A stretch of 64,000 bases of DNA, from positions 62,083,459 through 62,147,458 of the forward strand of contig NC_065879.2 of the NCBI RefSeq assembly GCF_932274485.2, written 5' to 3'. The stretch comes from Patella vulgata (taxonomy: Eukaryota > Mollusca > Gastropoda > Patellidae). The notes beneath the pieces were generated by a model, which was not told the origin of the DNA, did not search any database, and saw only the letters and a program-made list of their open reading frames with translations. The translations under genes and the position numbers were made by a program. Shown one piece after another: positions 61,101 through 61,893 of this stretch (its first letter is position 1; each line of letters starts with the position of its first letter).

Positions 61101-61893
61101 ATGAGCCCAAGACCAATCAATGTATTGTTGACCAATTTTTTTTTTTCAAGAACCTTAATTAAAGGAGCTAAATCGCTAATATTTGGTCATATTGAGTTAA
61201 GCCCGTTGTACACGAGCAAAGAAAATTTGACAAATTTCTTTGACGGTCTCTTCAAATTTTCTTTGACGGTCTCTTCAAATTTTCTTTGACTGTACACGAG
61301 CATAAGTTCCAAATCTTTGACACATTTATTTGACGAAAAGCTATGCATGCCAGCTTTTGTCAAATCTCATATGGCAAATGAAAATGTGGCAAACTTCCTA
61401 TCGTACACGAGCAATGTCAAAAGAAAATTTGCTCGTGTACGACAGGCTTTAGAGACTTAGCTACGTACTTTAAAGAAAAAATAATTATTAAAATCGGCCA
61501 AAAACTCACTAAGAAAGCAAGTTAAAGTAACTAAACTAGTTATACCTTTATCTTCATATAATTATAAAGCAAGCTCACAAATTCACCCAAACTGAATTTA
61601 CCGTAGGCCTGATTATATGATCAAGTCAGTCAGTCAGTGAGTTGAGTCTGACGAACACAGTAGACCTACTACTACTACTACTAGAGACCGAGTAGTACTA
61701 CTAGTACTAGCCGAGTCCTACTGCATGTGAATGTAGAGTGAATGGCCGTGAGGCGTAGAGATGTGAGGTCTTCCACGTGTGTGTCCGAAGCTCTGAATGC
61801 AGATGTCCTAAAATTTCTGATATTTTTATCAGATAATGTTTCAGATTTCTGGAAAATCAAATATTTTACTTACACATCGAATTTATTGTTCAT
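9121..61893 (-). CDS. Eukaryotic initiation factor 4E type 2 (4EHP), seven-exon gene
   Basis: Cap-binding eIF4E-family protein that, in the known family, binds the mRNA 5' cap without recruiting eIF4G and represses translation with partners such as GIGYF. Exons (minus): 61893-61874, 60442-60376, 59667-59545, 58941-58837, 56975-56823, 53779-53643, and tentatively 9325-9121. They join in frame to 269 codons plus stop (human 4EHP is 245). The start MNNKFD is identical to human. Signatures are EHPIQFNYSLWF (35-46), Y58 and W104, which correspond to human cap-sandwiching Tyr78 and Trp124, and dorsal-surface VEQFW (71-75). Later come GGKWIIRLKKG, CWENLVLAMLGEQF and NLPPNTIMEYK. All introns are GT-AG. 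Exons 1-6 are secure. The last exon rests only on strand, phase and absence of another candidate, so the gene may instead end near 53.6 kb with an exon I missed. Confidence 0.9.
9510..9668 (-). mobile_element. SINE-A fragment (5' half)
   Basis: On the minus strand: tRNA-like head ('ggctgaatggttagc' region, box B-like 'tttgattccctgg'), then the 'caacctcgtgggtttt' block. The 3' tail is absent. Same family as 45349-45618, moderately diverged. Confidence 0.7.
9669..10767 (+). repeat. ~325-bp-unit tandem array
   Basis: Three units each run 'aatcaggggccataatcc', 'tatgcgccaatatcg', 'tttcatcaaaatcgga', 'cttttacactatttgcgta', 'ggtgatacatttaaac' and 'gtgacctctagag..tccacaagct'. Unit markers lie near 9687, 10010 and 10446. 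The same units recur at 46430-48477 and 58080-58560 and as fragments throughout the window. The array stops abruptly at the left edge of the large inverted repeat. Confidence 0.8.
10768..11405 (-). mobile_element. LINE 5' fragment in left arm
   Basis: Complement of 22128-22765: the 5' leader and beginning of the endonuclease frame (KIDVLVLTETWL) of the CR1/L2/Rex1-like LINE. It is cut off at the left palindrome boundary, beyond which unrelated dispersed-repeat sequence begins. Confidence 0.85.
12113..12700 (+). pseudogene. Mariner (Tc1/mariner superfamily) transposase remnant
   Basis: Around 12130-12190 the plus strand reads AVIKHLQLKGLTPTQIYADFG, matching mariner transposase N-termini. After a SINE interruption it resumes near 12430 with GHIIANELGMTKVSARWVPR and, after frame breaks, FEADPDNILARFVTMDETRF. 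The last includes the D-E-T of the first catalytic aspartate motif (family usually GDETWV; here MDETRF). Only the first half is recognisable and no TIRs were found. Inactive fossil. Confidence 0.72.
12218..12400 (+). mobile_element. SINE-A copy inside the mariner remnant
   Basis: Plus-strand SINE-A from 'gtctgtcattgagtcaag' through box-B-like 'gtttcgaattcccg', 'ccaacctcgtgggttttctc' and 'agtcccgaaatggcctag'. The extreme 5' head is missing. It interrupts the transposase frame and is therefore younger. Confidence 0.75.
13155..13305 (-). mobile_element. SINE-A fragment (mirrored at 21345-21495)
   Basis: Complement of the SINE-A head and middle ('tgaatgatttagtggttaa', 'tttcgattcaacgc', 'ttttctcccacagc'). 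It is flanked by ~325-bp-family sequence and repeated identically in the opposite arm. Confidence 0.65.
13775..14060 (-). mobile_element. Two adjoining SINE-A copies (mirrored at 20590-20875)
   Basis: Two minus-strand copies abut at about 13912. The first covers head and 'aacctcgtggattt'; the second has 'cctcccactgctaaagacc', 'ccttgtggggtttctccggg' and a head near 14040. A plus-strand SINE tail ('gtcgagtggacattaaacc') follows at about 14095-14140. Short frames here are shadows of the repeat. Confidence 0.68.
14160..15140 (+). repeat. Dispersed-repeat fragments in left arm (mirrored 19510-20490)
   Basis: Mixture of 'ctatcgcgttcacaaggttt' units (also at 39400-39740, 43330-44000 and 63360-63620), 'ttaaacactgtgtataaattt' units, and two CGCCCACAT-type ends: 'catttcaatgtgggcgtata' near 14735-14754 and 'acttgaaaatgtgggctta' near 15118-15136. 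The 114-codon frame across 14575-14919 has no family signature. Confidence 0.6.
15485..15545 (+). mobile_element. SINE-B 3' tail (mirrored 19106-19166)
   Basis: 'aacagtaggacgttaagccc' followed by catttcatttcatttcg, the 3' end of the second SINE family seen complete at 52815-53110 and 59713-60056. Only the tail is present. Confidence 0.65.
15546..16867. other. Left-arm non-coding sequence (mirrored 17784-19105)
   Basis: Units of the 'ttaaacactgtgtataaattt' and ~325-bp families. The 79-codon frame over 15629-15868 (minus), and its mirror on the plus strand at 18784-19023, has no recognisable domain. Part of it ('cacagcagctaa..cgtc') recurs at about 53941, so it is repeat sequence rather than a gene. 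Confidence 0.55.
16868..17274 (+). mobile_element. LINE-derived chimera: LINE 5' leader joined to a LINE C-terminal end
   Basis: The first ~235 bp ('ggaatgagatggaatgaaat' to 'gtgcaataacctgga') match the 5' leader of the LINE at 22134 onward. The next ~165 bp encode a different LINE C-terminal motif, LWNNLPFSLRCCTSLYSF then KKQLKKHVFNQAF. Endonuclease and reverse transcriptase are absent, so this is a short non-autonomous or recombined element. It ends at the palindrome centre and is mirrored at 17378-17784. Confidence 0.7.
17275..17377. other. 103-bp spacer of the inverted repeat
   Basis: Single-copy loop between the arms. It holds 'ggtcacaattctatggaata' (about 17297-17316), a motif also found in the hairpin at 37354-37414, followed by the hammerhead-like block at 17339-17373. 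Confidence 0.85.
17339..17373 (-). ncRNA. Hammerhead-ribozyme-like motif (degenerate)
   Basis: On the minus strand the order is TTGATAA, T, GACTAG, AGAAGC loop, CTAGTC, GAAACGTC. This matches a hammerhead core (consensus CTGATGA, stem II, GAAAC) with a perfect 6-bp stem II. The first and sixth bases of the consensus heptamer are changed (C to T, G to A), which keeps them pairable but should impair catalysis. Such motifs are known in Penelope-like elements and retrozymes. Self-cleavage is unlikely without further evidence. Confidence 0.4.
17378..17784 (-). mobile_element. Mirror copy of the LINE-derived chimera
   Basis: Complement of 16868-17274 in the right arm. The two copies meet head to head across the 103-bp spacer, so the palindrome centre is a pair of LINE 3' ends facing each other. 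Confidence 0.7.
17378..22765 (-). repeat. Right arm of 12-kb inverted repeat
   Basis: Mirror image of 10768-17274, lacking the equivalent of 11761-12878. At the join the arm reads 'ggtattacata' directly into 'tgtagcatatc' (as complement), with a 3-bp ATA overlap. Because the left arm continues the normal dispersed-repeat sequence at this point, the right arm has lost 1118 bp. Its outer edge lies inside the endonuclease region of the LINE that continues to 25 kb. Confidence 0.93.
22819..23712 (+). pseudogene. LINE ORF2 segment: endonuclease/RT linker and RT start
   Basis: Longest open part of the LINE, 297 codons. Includes FRNLRRMHSEAFRHNL, WVYTDDVRLLKSERCRAER, GYQAIAETFSNYFTEKI and LGPVPTTKIFDHL, all standard in the linker before RT motif 1. 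The first ~20 codons are probably not the authentic frame start, since the endonuclease lies upstream in another frame. Confidence 0.8.
23871..24677 (+). pseudogene. LINE ORF2 segments: RT core and thumb
   Basis: Two open stretches. 23871-24161 carries LLDLGAAFDSINR (first catalytic aspartate region) and GVPQGSVLG. About 24174-24677 carries HFYADD in one frame, then DEKTEALHLGP, NLGVMFDNLNMEKQI and SRIDYCNSFLAGAP in another. The frame changes show decay. Confidence 0.78.
25046..25104 (+). repeat. CT-rich microsatellite after the LINE tail
   Basis: 'ctctctctctcacactctctc' type simple sequence following the (TTA)n LINE tail. Confidence 0.7.
25105..25430 (-). repeat. Dispersed repeat, inverted relative to 54125-54450
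   Basis: The complement of this block matches 54125-54450: 'tgttcatgctaaac', 'gaagaagac', 'ataagatgaaat', 'gaacaaataaa' and 'ggattatacattgtctta' appear in reverse order and strand there, with roughly 80-85 percent similarity. Family not recognised. Confidence 0.7.
25431..26620 (+). repeat. Three diverged copies of a ~250-390-bp unit
   Basis: Units share 'ttgtgagtatgttggtctaag', 'gttttccc..ggagtgaaaaa', 'ctcaaaataagtgctcac', 'aatgaggtaaacaaacaa' and 'gtgaatccgtgcacctaa', starting near 25565, 26165 and 26338. Between the first two lies 'caatctgattaaaacacag', which recurs at 46141 and (complement) 48503-48534. No coding signal. Confidence 0.65.
26760..26885 (+). repeat. 3' end fragment of the ~325-bp family
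   Basis: 'aaaccgagatctttgggag', 'tttcgtcaaaatcggataaa', then the end block 'ccccatgaaaatgtgagctt'. Truncated copy. Confidence 0.65.
26886..27780. other. Upstream of the dehydrogenase gene, nothing firm
   Basis: AT-rich with a G run near 27044 and (ATA)n near 27398-27410. A minus-strand frame at 27181-27420 shows LKSHLWLP-like residues that weakly recall LINE C-termini, not enough to call. No TATA or initiator could be assigned for the gene starting at 27781. Confidence 0.4.
27781..27935 (+). CDS. Dehydrogenase exon 1
   Basis: ATG starts MDLSGKVAVVSG; the cofactor motif follows at residues 11-20 and GLGSQDLID at 36-44 matches the BdhA-type loop. Ends AGG GG before donor GTAAGA, phase 2. No upstream in-frame extension is needed, since the domain starts at residue 1. 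Confidence 0.93.
27781..44215 (+). CDS. Short-chain dehydrogenase/reductase, 3-hydroxybutyrate dehydrogenase-like, eight exons
   Basis: Classical SDR oxidoreductase with a predicted Rossmann fold; it most resembles D-3-hydroxybutyrate dehydrogenase of the bacterial BdhA type, which interconverts 3-hydroxybutyrate and acetoacetate with NAD(H). Exons: 27781-27935, 30119-30243, 33235-33357, 34941-35044, 36724-36796, 40349-40410, 42852-42902, 44123-44215. All introns are GT-AG and the frame joins to 261 residues, the usual SDR length. Motifs: SGSTTGIGLG (11-20, cofactor-binding TGxxxGxG), GDL (63-65), LINNAG (89-94), S144, YSAVK (Y157, K161), CPGF (186-189), GTALLIDGGY near the end. No targeting peptide is apparent. 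The usual catalytic Asn in the AINL motif is Ser116. Substrate is inference. Confidence 0.93.
28040..28082 (+). repeat. (GA)n microsatellite in intron 1
   Basis: 'gagagagagagagagaga' run ending in a short G tract. Confidence 0.85.
28083..28460 (+). repeat. Imperfect ~190-bp tandem duplication in intron 1
   Basis: 'gcagtctg..agaagacttgg', 'gtgtgtattgtgtataagaa' and 'gacagatcacggtgc' occur twice, starting near 28085 and 28276. No coding signal. Confidence 0.65.
28461..29140. other. Intron 1, AT-rich, nothing recognised
   Basis: Unique AT-rich intron sequence, no feature seen. Confidence 0.4.
29146..29425 (+). mobile_element. SINE-B, 5' part
   Basis: tRNA-like head with box A-like 'gtggctaagtgggtaagacg' and box B 'ggtgttcgatccc', then 'aaaaagttcatccagatttt', 'tcgtttggatgggacgaaa' and 'gccgctgtccgggcaaaatt'. 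Lacks the (ATTTC)n tail of complete copies. It sits in intron 1 in the sense orientation. Confidence 0.78.
29426..30118. other. Intron 1, rest
   Basis: AT-rich with no recognised element; a short hairpin-like 'aacatgaattccactcatgtt' near 29932. Confidence 0.35.
30119..30243 (+). CDS. Dehydrogenase exon 2
   Basis: Residues 52-94. Acceptor 'ttcttttatag'. Encodes KYRGRYEYVEGDLRK and GGVDILINNAG. Donor GTGAGT; read-through would hit TAG two codons later. The last ~31 coding bases plus the donor are copied twice more in the intron (30213-30420). Confidence 0.92.
30213..30420 (+). repeat. Tandem triplication of exon 2 end plus 5' splice site
   Basis: Three units of about 70-74 bp. Unit 1 is the real exon end (GGTGTTGATATTCTCATC..., donor GTGAGT). 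Unit 2, from about 30283, retains the same coding motif (DGVDILINNAG) and donor GTGAGT. Unit 3, from about 30357, is more decayed. Units also share the intronic 'tttatac.cttttaaact' part, so the repeat spans exon and intron. Units 2 and 3 have no acceptor of their own. Confidence 0.85.
30421..30842. other. Intron 2, AT-rich, nothing recognised
   Basis: No feature seen apart from AT-rich runs. Confidence 0.35.
30843..33070 (+). mobile_element. Second LINE, heavily decayed, in intron 2
   Basis: Near 30895: LTQAPPNPGPS then LSICQLNIRSLWHKLD, a non-LTR endonuclease start preceded by the usual NPGP. Further on: PSNWKLTQVIPLHK, RNHRPISLLNIVSK (RT motif region near 31650-31745), FQSGFLPGFSTIHQL, GSPRGYVLG near 32055, FAADTSL (YADD equivalent) near 32140, and STWSKKWLISFNPEKN near 32225. 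C-terminal part near 32900: GNTGVRKLILHAQLAL. Many stops and frameshifts; more decayed and more AT-rich than the 22-25-kb LINE and a different lineage by sequence. Same orientation as the host gene. Confidence 0.8.
33235..33357 (+). CDS. Dehydrogenase exon 3
   Basis: Residues 95-135: IIHISDVEDYPVQKWNDM, then VAISLTAPFIFMRQFIPK. Acceptor 'tatttacag', donor GTAGAC. The AISL segment holds Ser116 where the family normally has the catalytic Asn. Confidence 0.92.
33605..34000 (+). repeat. CGCCCACAT-ended family, left end, in intron 3
   Basis: Begins 'tatacgcccacatttttatg' then 'tggacgtatattgtcgtcgc', the exact inverted counterpart of the right end at 48440-48477. It continues into complements of ~325-bp units ('gattatggcctctgattgta', 'agcttgtggaccttctagag'). 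The matching right end is not present nearby. Confidence 0.75.
34001..34940. other. Intron 3, rest
   Basis: No element or additional exon recognised. A 79-codon frame at 34635-34874 has no family signature. Confidence 0.35.
34941..35044 (+). CDS. Dehydrogenase exon 4 (active site)
   Basis: Residues 135-169: WGRIISMSSQMGHVSAPG, then QATYSAVKSGLIGLTK. Contains catalytic Ser144, Tyr157 and Lys161. Acceptor 'ttttataacag', donor GTAGGC, phase 0. Confidence 0.94.
35178..35255 (-). mobile_element. SINE-B 3' tail in intron 4
   Basis: 'aaatgaaatgaaatggggtt' followed by the complement of the SINE-B tail ('cttactgttctgttccgact', 'gggctaatgaagacggcagg'). Truncated copy. Confidence 0.7.
35256..35930. 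other. Intron 4, mostly unique
   Basis: Contains a (CATCAC)n-like run near 35306-35333. Nothing else recognised. Confidence 0.4.
35935..36170 (-). repeat. Dispersed repeat (partner 63440-63510)
   Basis: The complement of 36100-36165 ('ggggttagtggagtggaacg', 'gaatgagaccactag') matches 63450-63506. The 62-codon minus-strand frame is within this repeat. Confidence 0.55.
36192..36682 (+). mobile_element. Non-autonomous Helitron-like (pearl/HINE-type) element
   Basis: Starts with TCTATATATTTGTGACTGTC after an A. A (CTGT)n microsatellite follows (about 36212-36252), then 2.9 tandem copies of a 145-146-bp unit (starts 36249, 36394, 36540). It ends in a hairpin CCGGTTTCG/CGAAGCCGG and CTAG followed by T, about 12 bp past the hairpin. 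Microsatellite, central tandem repeats, 3' hairpin and CTRR end within an A/T site match pearl-type bivalve elements and Helentron-associated elements. No replicase/helicase. Located in intron 4 of the dehydrogenase. Confidence 0.82.
36724..36796 (+). CDS. Dehydrogenase exon 5
   Basis: Residues 170-193 plus one base: GVALELAAHGVTVNAICPGF then ADAP. CPGF is the standard SDR PG motif. Acceptor 'atatttcag', donor GTAAGT. Confidence 0.92.
36797..37260 (+). repeat. Degenerate minisatellite after exon 5
   Basis: Loose ~50-60-bp recurrence of 'gatgactg.tg.gtgatc' and 'tgtgatcacgttggttgact' from the exon 5 donor onward. Unlike exon 2, I see no copy of the exon end itself. Confidence 0.45.
37354..37414. 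repeat. 25-bp-arm hairpin related to palindrome spacer
   Basis: 'atacaggtcacaattctatg' and its complement flank an 11-bp loop (37379-37389), with one mismatch over 25 bp. The core 'cacaattctatggaata' and 'cagtaattg' also occur in the spacer at 17299-17326, so both are pieces of one repeat family, possibly Penelope-like. Confidence 0.7.
37565..39043. mobile_element. hAT-type non-autonomous transposon with 8-bp target duplication
   Basis: Begins CAGGGGCGGATTGGGCC and ends GGCCCCAATCCGCCCCTG. CATACTGC is duplicated exactly on both sides (37557-37564 and 39044-39051), the 8-bp duplication expected for hAT. 1479 bp without a recognisable transposase; frames inside (for example 37625-38053) show no dimerisation or catalytic motif. 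Inserted in intron 5 of the dehydrogenase. The intact duplication suggests a fairly recent insertion. Confidence 0.87.
39200..40140 (+). repeat. CGCCCACAT-ended repeat cluster in intron 5
   Basis: A left-end-like 'ggcgtattatgtcgtctcc' at 39230 precedes 'gcgatagaggctacagtttt' units (39400-39740). A clear left end 'tatacacccacattttcata' then 'tggacgtattatgtcgtcgc' is at 39754-39792, followed by complements of ~325-bp units to about 40115. Confidence 0.65.
40349..40410 (+). CDS. Dehydrogenase exon 6
   Basis: 62 bp. With the base left by exon 5 it reads MFHRFVKVAAGEQKTSYEDAK, the substrate-loop region. Acceptor 'ttgttttaag', donor GTAAAT. Skipping it would still leave an open frame at exon 7 but would lose phase agreement with the family sequence. 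Confidence 0.82.
40411..42851. other. Intron 6, AT-rich, nothing recognised
   Basis: No exon, element or clear repeat recognised in 2.4 kb of AT-rich sequence. Two short frames (40673-40894 minus, 40981-41169 plus) lack any signature. Confidence 0.4.
42852..42902 (+). CDS. Dehydrogenase exon 7
   Basis: 51 bp, phase 0 at both ends: VQYSSQIPTNQLVTIDQ, matching the family's QIPT..LVT.E(Q)I segment. Acceptor 'taaatttcag', donor GTAAGT. Confidence 0.87.
43119..43152 (+). repeat. (TAAG)n microsatellite
   Basis: 'taagtaagtaagtaagtaag' run in intron 7. Confidence 0.85.
43210..43328 (-). mobile_element. SINE-B head, intron 7
   Basis: Complement of the SINE-B head: 'gatcacggtggctaagtggg', 'gtcgggtgttcgatccctgc', then 'aaaaagttcatccagatttt'. 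About 115 bp, 3' truncated. It shares nearly all head positions with 29146. Confidence 0.75.
43329..44010. repeat. Dispersed-repeat fragments, intron 7
   Basis: Units related to 'cgttcacaaggttttcgg', 'tttggtgtgacgcaccgtgg' and 'tatcgattttcagcattccg', with GC-rich inserts and a C run near 43907. Frames on both strands (43372-43620, 43725-43994) are compositional. Confidence 0.5.
44123..44215 (+). CDS. Dehydrogenase exon 8 (terminal)
   Basis: ISEMVLYLCSPGACNVTG, then TALLIDGGYTAR and TAA. The VTG..LLIDGGY end is diagnostic of classical SDRs. Acceptor 'attttctggtag'. Confidence 0.93.
   Translation: MSEMVLYLCSPGACNVTGTALLIDGGYTAR
44381..44386 (+). terminator. Candidate polyadenylation signal
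   Basis: AATAAA 166 bp after the dehydrogenase stop codon; a second AATAAA is at 44505-44510. The cleavage site was not determined. Confidence 0.45.
44641..44895 (+). repeat. ~138-bp tandem duplication
   Basis: 'ttcttaagct.cacatcccctgg', 'ttaggggctgta.gccccc' and 'gaaatcgcggaaaaagtcc' occur twice, around 44650 and 44790, about 93 percent alike. Confidence 0.8.
45315..45921. mobile_element. MITE-like element with long inverted ends, split by a SINE
   Basis: Left end 'acacaacta.ttagtgctag' ... TATCTGATGCCTGAGCCGG ... 'ttccaaattactagattcga' is mirrored at 45850-45921. Without the inserted SINE the inverted arms are about 90 bp and the element about 330 bp. Part of its interior ('tgtgtaaaattacaatttat' to 'gacatgaatttggaatttcg') is repeated directly at 45913-46020. 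Confidence 0.7.
45349..45618 (+). mobile_element. SINE-A, full length, with target duplication
   Basis: 270 bp flanked by TATCTGAT (45341-45348 and 45619-45626). tRNA-like head with box A-like 'tggccgaatggttagcacg' and box B-like 'gtttcgaatcc', then the body ('ccaacctcgtgggttttcc', 'atatgttagtcccgaaatga') and tail 'cgagtggacgttaaacctc' plus a CT-rich end. This is the reference copy for the family in this window. Confidence 0.88.
46130..46320 (+). repeat. Dispersed-repeat fragment
   Basis: 'caatctgattaaaatacaga' and 'tttcgtttcg' match 25826-25862 and the complement at 48490-48534. No gene. Confidence 0.5.
46430..47135 (+). repeat. ~325-bp-unit array, first part
   Basis: Two units ('caggggcaataatc' near 46510, 'caggggccataatgaagg' near 46840) with 'tttcaccaaaatcggataaa', 'ggtgatatat.taaa' and 'gtgacctctagag' blocks. 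Interrupted at 47136. Confidence 0.75.
47136..47770. repeat. Segment interrupting the ~325-bp array, with internal repeats
   Basis: Contains three copies of 'agaaaattttgaaaaa.agac..ccggaaatgc' about 180-190 bp apart (near 47241, 47391, 47606) and ends at a G run (47750-47763). It lies between 'gacctctagag' and 'agagggaccacaagct', normally contiguous in the family, so it is an insertion. Element class not recognised. Confidence 0.6.
47771..48477 (+). repeat. ~325-bp-unit array, second part, with right end
   Basis: Units near 47805, 48125 and 48275, then the right terminal block 'gcgacgacaatatatgtcc' and 'acataaaaatgtgggcgtat'. The terminal 40 bp are the inverse complement of 33610-33650, supporting a TIR element. 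Confidence 0.8.
48478..48880. other. Non-coding, repeat fragment
   Basis: Complement of the 'caatctgattaaaacac' repeat at 48490-48534. The rest is AT-rich. A minus-strand exon-like segment was considered and rejected. Confidence 0.4.
48881..50390 (+). repeat. 1.5-kb array of ~145-bp units
   Basis: About ten units: 'gtctacaggccgcaattctt', 'cttggaacttggcatattta', 'ttccttataccctaaggatg', 'ttttggtgcatgcccgaccc', 'agagccacacccattttttg'. The 'ccctaagg' marker occurs near 49043, 49183, 49329, 49475, 49601 and 49726, then degenerates. The array begins with a possible tRNA-like stretch 'gggatggtctagtggtgtcg'. Frames inside it are repeat shadows. Confidence 0.8.
50530..51320 (+). repeat. ~145-bp degenerate array, second copy
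   Basis: Matches 6070-7060 in order and orientation: 'attaattgcacattaattga', 'gcctaagcagaaa', 'accaagtttgaacattctag', end block 'cctgctttcttcgaaaggc'. Confidence 0.8.
51321..52814. other. AT-rich non-coding (eIF4E2 last intron)
   Basis: No exon or element recognised. AT-rich with short frames lacking signatures. Confidence 0.4.
52815..53110 (-). mobile_element. SINE-B, near full length
   Basis: On the minus strand: head 'aagtgagtaagatgctggc', box B-like 'aggtctagggtttgttccc', body 'cattcggaatggacgaaac' and 'ggccactgtccgggcaaaat', tail 'agcccagttgattcagaaa', 'aggatgataaacccc' and (ATTTC)n. Same family as 29146, with the 3' end preserved. Confidence 0.78.
53340..53650 (-). repeat. Tandem copies of eIF4E2 exon 6 donor junction
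   Basis: The junction GTTTAAAGTAAG (complement of cttactttaaac) occurs at the true exon end (53639-53650) and again at 53488-53499 and 53365-53376; a partial donor-like 'ttacaagtaagtttaag' is near 53550. Intervening sequence also recurs ('gggatatt..aa' and 'ggggtggg'). Period about 123-150 bp. Confidence 0.7.
53643..53779 (-). CDS. eIF4E2 exon 6
   Basis: 137 bp. Encodes EDILSLWNKTANDH, then SRIRDTLKRILNLPPNT and IMEYKCHTDSLK, matching the human segment ending IMEYKTHTDSIK. Acceptor after a T-rich tract, donor GTAAGT after AGTTTAAA, leaving phase 2. The donor junction is repeated about 123-150 bp apart in the following intron. Confidence 0.95.
54020..54124 (+). repeat. Fragment of the ~150-bp family
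   Basis: 'acagaacagatgataacttt', 'attcacaaggttcaacaaaa' and 'aggccataactgta' correspond to the array at 2271-3650. Confidence 0.65.
54125..54450 (+). repeat. Dispersed repeat, inverted relative to 25105-25430
   Basis: 'ttatttgttcagagtaaatt', 'atttcatcttatgtctatta', 'gtttagcatgaacatcaaac' and 'gcaacaatcattatgaggt' are complements of the 25.1-25.4-kb block. Confidence 0.7.
54630..56375. mobile_element. Long-TIR element of ~1.75 kb
   Basis: Arms of about 350 bp (54630-54980 and 56025-56375) are inverted copies: 'ttaaaggacaatgttggtg', 'gtgatagacc', 'agagagcggtaacagttac' and 'gattttcagctca' on the left appear as complements on the right, roughly 75-80 percent alike. Ends are TTAAAGGACA/TGTCCTTTAA. 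A third copy of the end is at 60899-60985. No transposase seen; superfamily not assigned. Confidence 0.72.
55544..55665. repeat. Short palindromic element enclosing telomere-like CCCTAA units
   Basis: 38-bp arms starting ACAGTCAATGTCTACAATC are near-perfect inverse copies (4 differences). The ~46-bp interior reads 'ctctaaccctaacccccacc' then 'aacccttaccctaacccg', a degenerate telomeric CCCTAA run. Nested in the long-TIR element. Confidence 0.8.
56380..56530 (+). repeat. Fragment of the ~150-bp family
   Basis: 'actgaaattcaataggttt', 'tcagatcagatgataacttt', 'caacaaagtgaaacaaagg', 'ccataactctaaaagt'. Single unit. Confidence 0.68.
56823..56975 (-). CDS. eIF4E2 exon 5
   Basis: 153 bp, phase 0. 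Encodes residues 106-156, including DDANKAGGKWIIRLKKG, ASRCWENLVLAMLGEQF and EVCGAVISIRYQ, nearly identical to vertebrate 4EHP. Acceptor 'attattaaag', donor GTAGAG. Just upstream on the minus strand (about 56978-57080) are three imperfect ~36-bp copies of 'taataacatcaatacttta', an intronic minisatellite touching the acceptor side. Confidence 0.96.
57150..57760 (+). repeat. Dispersed duplication, copy 2 (partner 5160-5700)
   Basis: Same order of blocks as 5160-5700 and same orientation. It lies in the intron between eIF4E2 exons 4 and 5. Confidence 0.8.
57907..58052 (+). mobile_element. SINE-B 3' half
   Basis: 'ttggaatttgatataagagt', 'ctttccaggcaaaatttccc', 'cttcattagcccattcagag', 'ggacgttaaaccccatttca', then (TTTCA)n. 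The 5' head is missing. Confidence 0.75.
58080..58560 (+). repeat. ~325-bp-unit array, third copy
   Basis: About one and a half units: 'aggggccataatccaggaag' near 58125 and 58497, 'tttcatcaaaatcggataaa', 'gtgacctctacagggtccac'. The block 'gggtgtaa.ggtgatacattt' is itself duplicated at 58355 and 58398. Confidence 0.72.
58562..58860 (-). repeat. Minisatellite built from eIF4E2 exon 4 end plus donor
   Basis: Six donor-proximal units, 40-60 bp apart (donor-like sites near 58836, 58797, 58737, 58684, 58630, 58577 on the minus strand). Translated along the minus strand the region repeats DYHIFKE, DYNIFKG and HYRIFNE, the first being the authentic exon 4 peptide (copy in intron: ADYHIFKEH). Several units keep usable donors (GTTAGT, GTAAGT). 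The last two are a perfect 51-bp duplication. The frame from exon 4 stays open to a stop at 58627-58629. Confidence 0.85.
58837..58941 (-). CDS. eIF4E2 exon 4
   Basis: 105 bp, phase 0, acceptor 'ttcttcag' and donor GTTAGT. Encodes residues 71-105, VEQFWSYYTHL to DYHIFKEGIRPMWE. VEQFW is the dorsal partner-binding surface and W104 the second cap-stacking residue. Its last ~40 bp and donor are the leading unit of a local tandem array running into the intron (58562-58860). Confidence 0.95.
58975..59205 (+). repeat. ~137-bp tandem duplication in eIF4E2 intron 3
   Basis: 'agttaattatgggcttg.gtg', 'attttgaattaataat' and 'cctgcaacaggcagatttag' occur at about 58977 and 59112. It lies upstream of the exon 4 acceptor. 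Confidence 0.75.
59206..59544. other. eIF4E2 intron 3, rest
   Basis: Nothing recognised. Confidence 0.35.
59545..59667 (-). CDS. eIF4E2 exon 3 (start of cap-binding fold)
   Basis: 123 bp, phase 0 at both ends, with acceptor 'atatttcag' and donor GTAAGT. Encodes residues 30-70: HPGPGEHPIQFNYSLWF, then SKRTPG, then TTRYDQTLKFVGSFSS. Y58 lies where human 4EHP has cap-stacking Tyr78, the 4EHP-type replacement of the eIF4E tryptophan. This distinguishes the gene from canonical eIF4E. Confidence 0.95.
59713..60056 (-). mobile_element. SINE-B, near full length
   Basis: Minus-strand head 'gagccactgtggctcagtga', box B-like 'tctgtgttcgatcccctg', body 'ttcatcaggattttcagg', 'tcatttggatgggacagaa' and 'gcgccgctgtccaggcaaaa', tail up to 'gggagcagaacagta'. 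No (ATTTC)n tail. Located in intron 2 of eIF4E2. Confidence 0.8.
60376..60442 (-). CDS. eIF4E2 exon 2
   Basis: 67 bp encoding LKGEDSGDEESVEMDVQTTPAP, the acidic disordered N-terminal segment, between a 'ttttttag' acceptor and donor GTACGT. Shorter than the corresponding human region, which contains an added lysine/glutamate-rich stretch. Ends at a codon boundary. Confidence 0.88.
60899..60985 (+). repeat. Solitary end of the long-TIR element
   Basis: 'ttctatcacatatgac', 'ctgacaccaatattgtcctt' match the right arm at 56325-56375. Confidence 0.6.
61200..61448. mobile_element. Harbinger-like MITE with TTA target duplication
   Basis: Ends AGCCCGTTGTACACGAGCAAA / TTTGCTCGTGTACGACAGGCT (as inverted repeats, two mismatches), flanked by TTA at 61197-61199 and 61449-61451. 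249 bp. Contains a 23-bp direct duplication of 'tttgacggtctcttcaaat'. Lies in intron 1 of eIF4E2. Confidence 0.8.
61874..61893 (-). CDS. eIF4E2 exon 1 (start codon)
   Basis: Twenty coding bases: ATG, then codons for NNKFD, and two bases of a valine codon, followed by donor GTAAGT. Joined to exon 2 it reads MNNKFDVLKGEDSGD, closely matching the human 4EHP start MNNKFDALKDDDSGD. That match fixes both the start codon and the donor; the alternative donor 2 bases earlier would break the frame. Confidence 0.92.
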
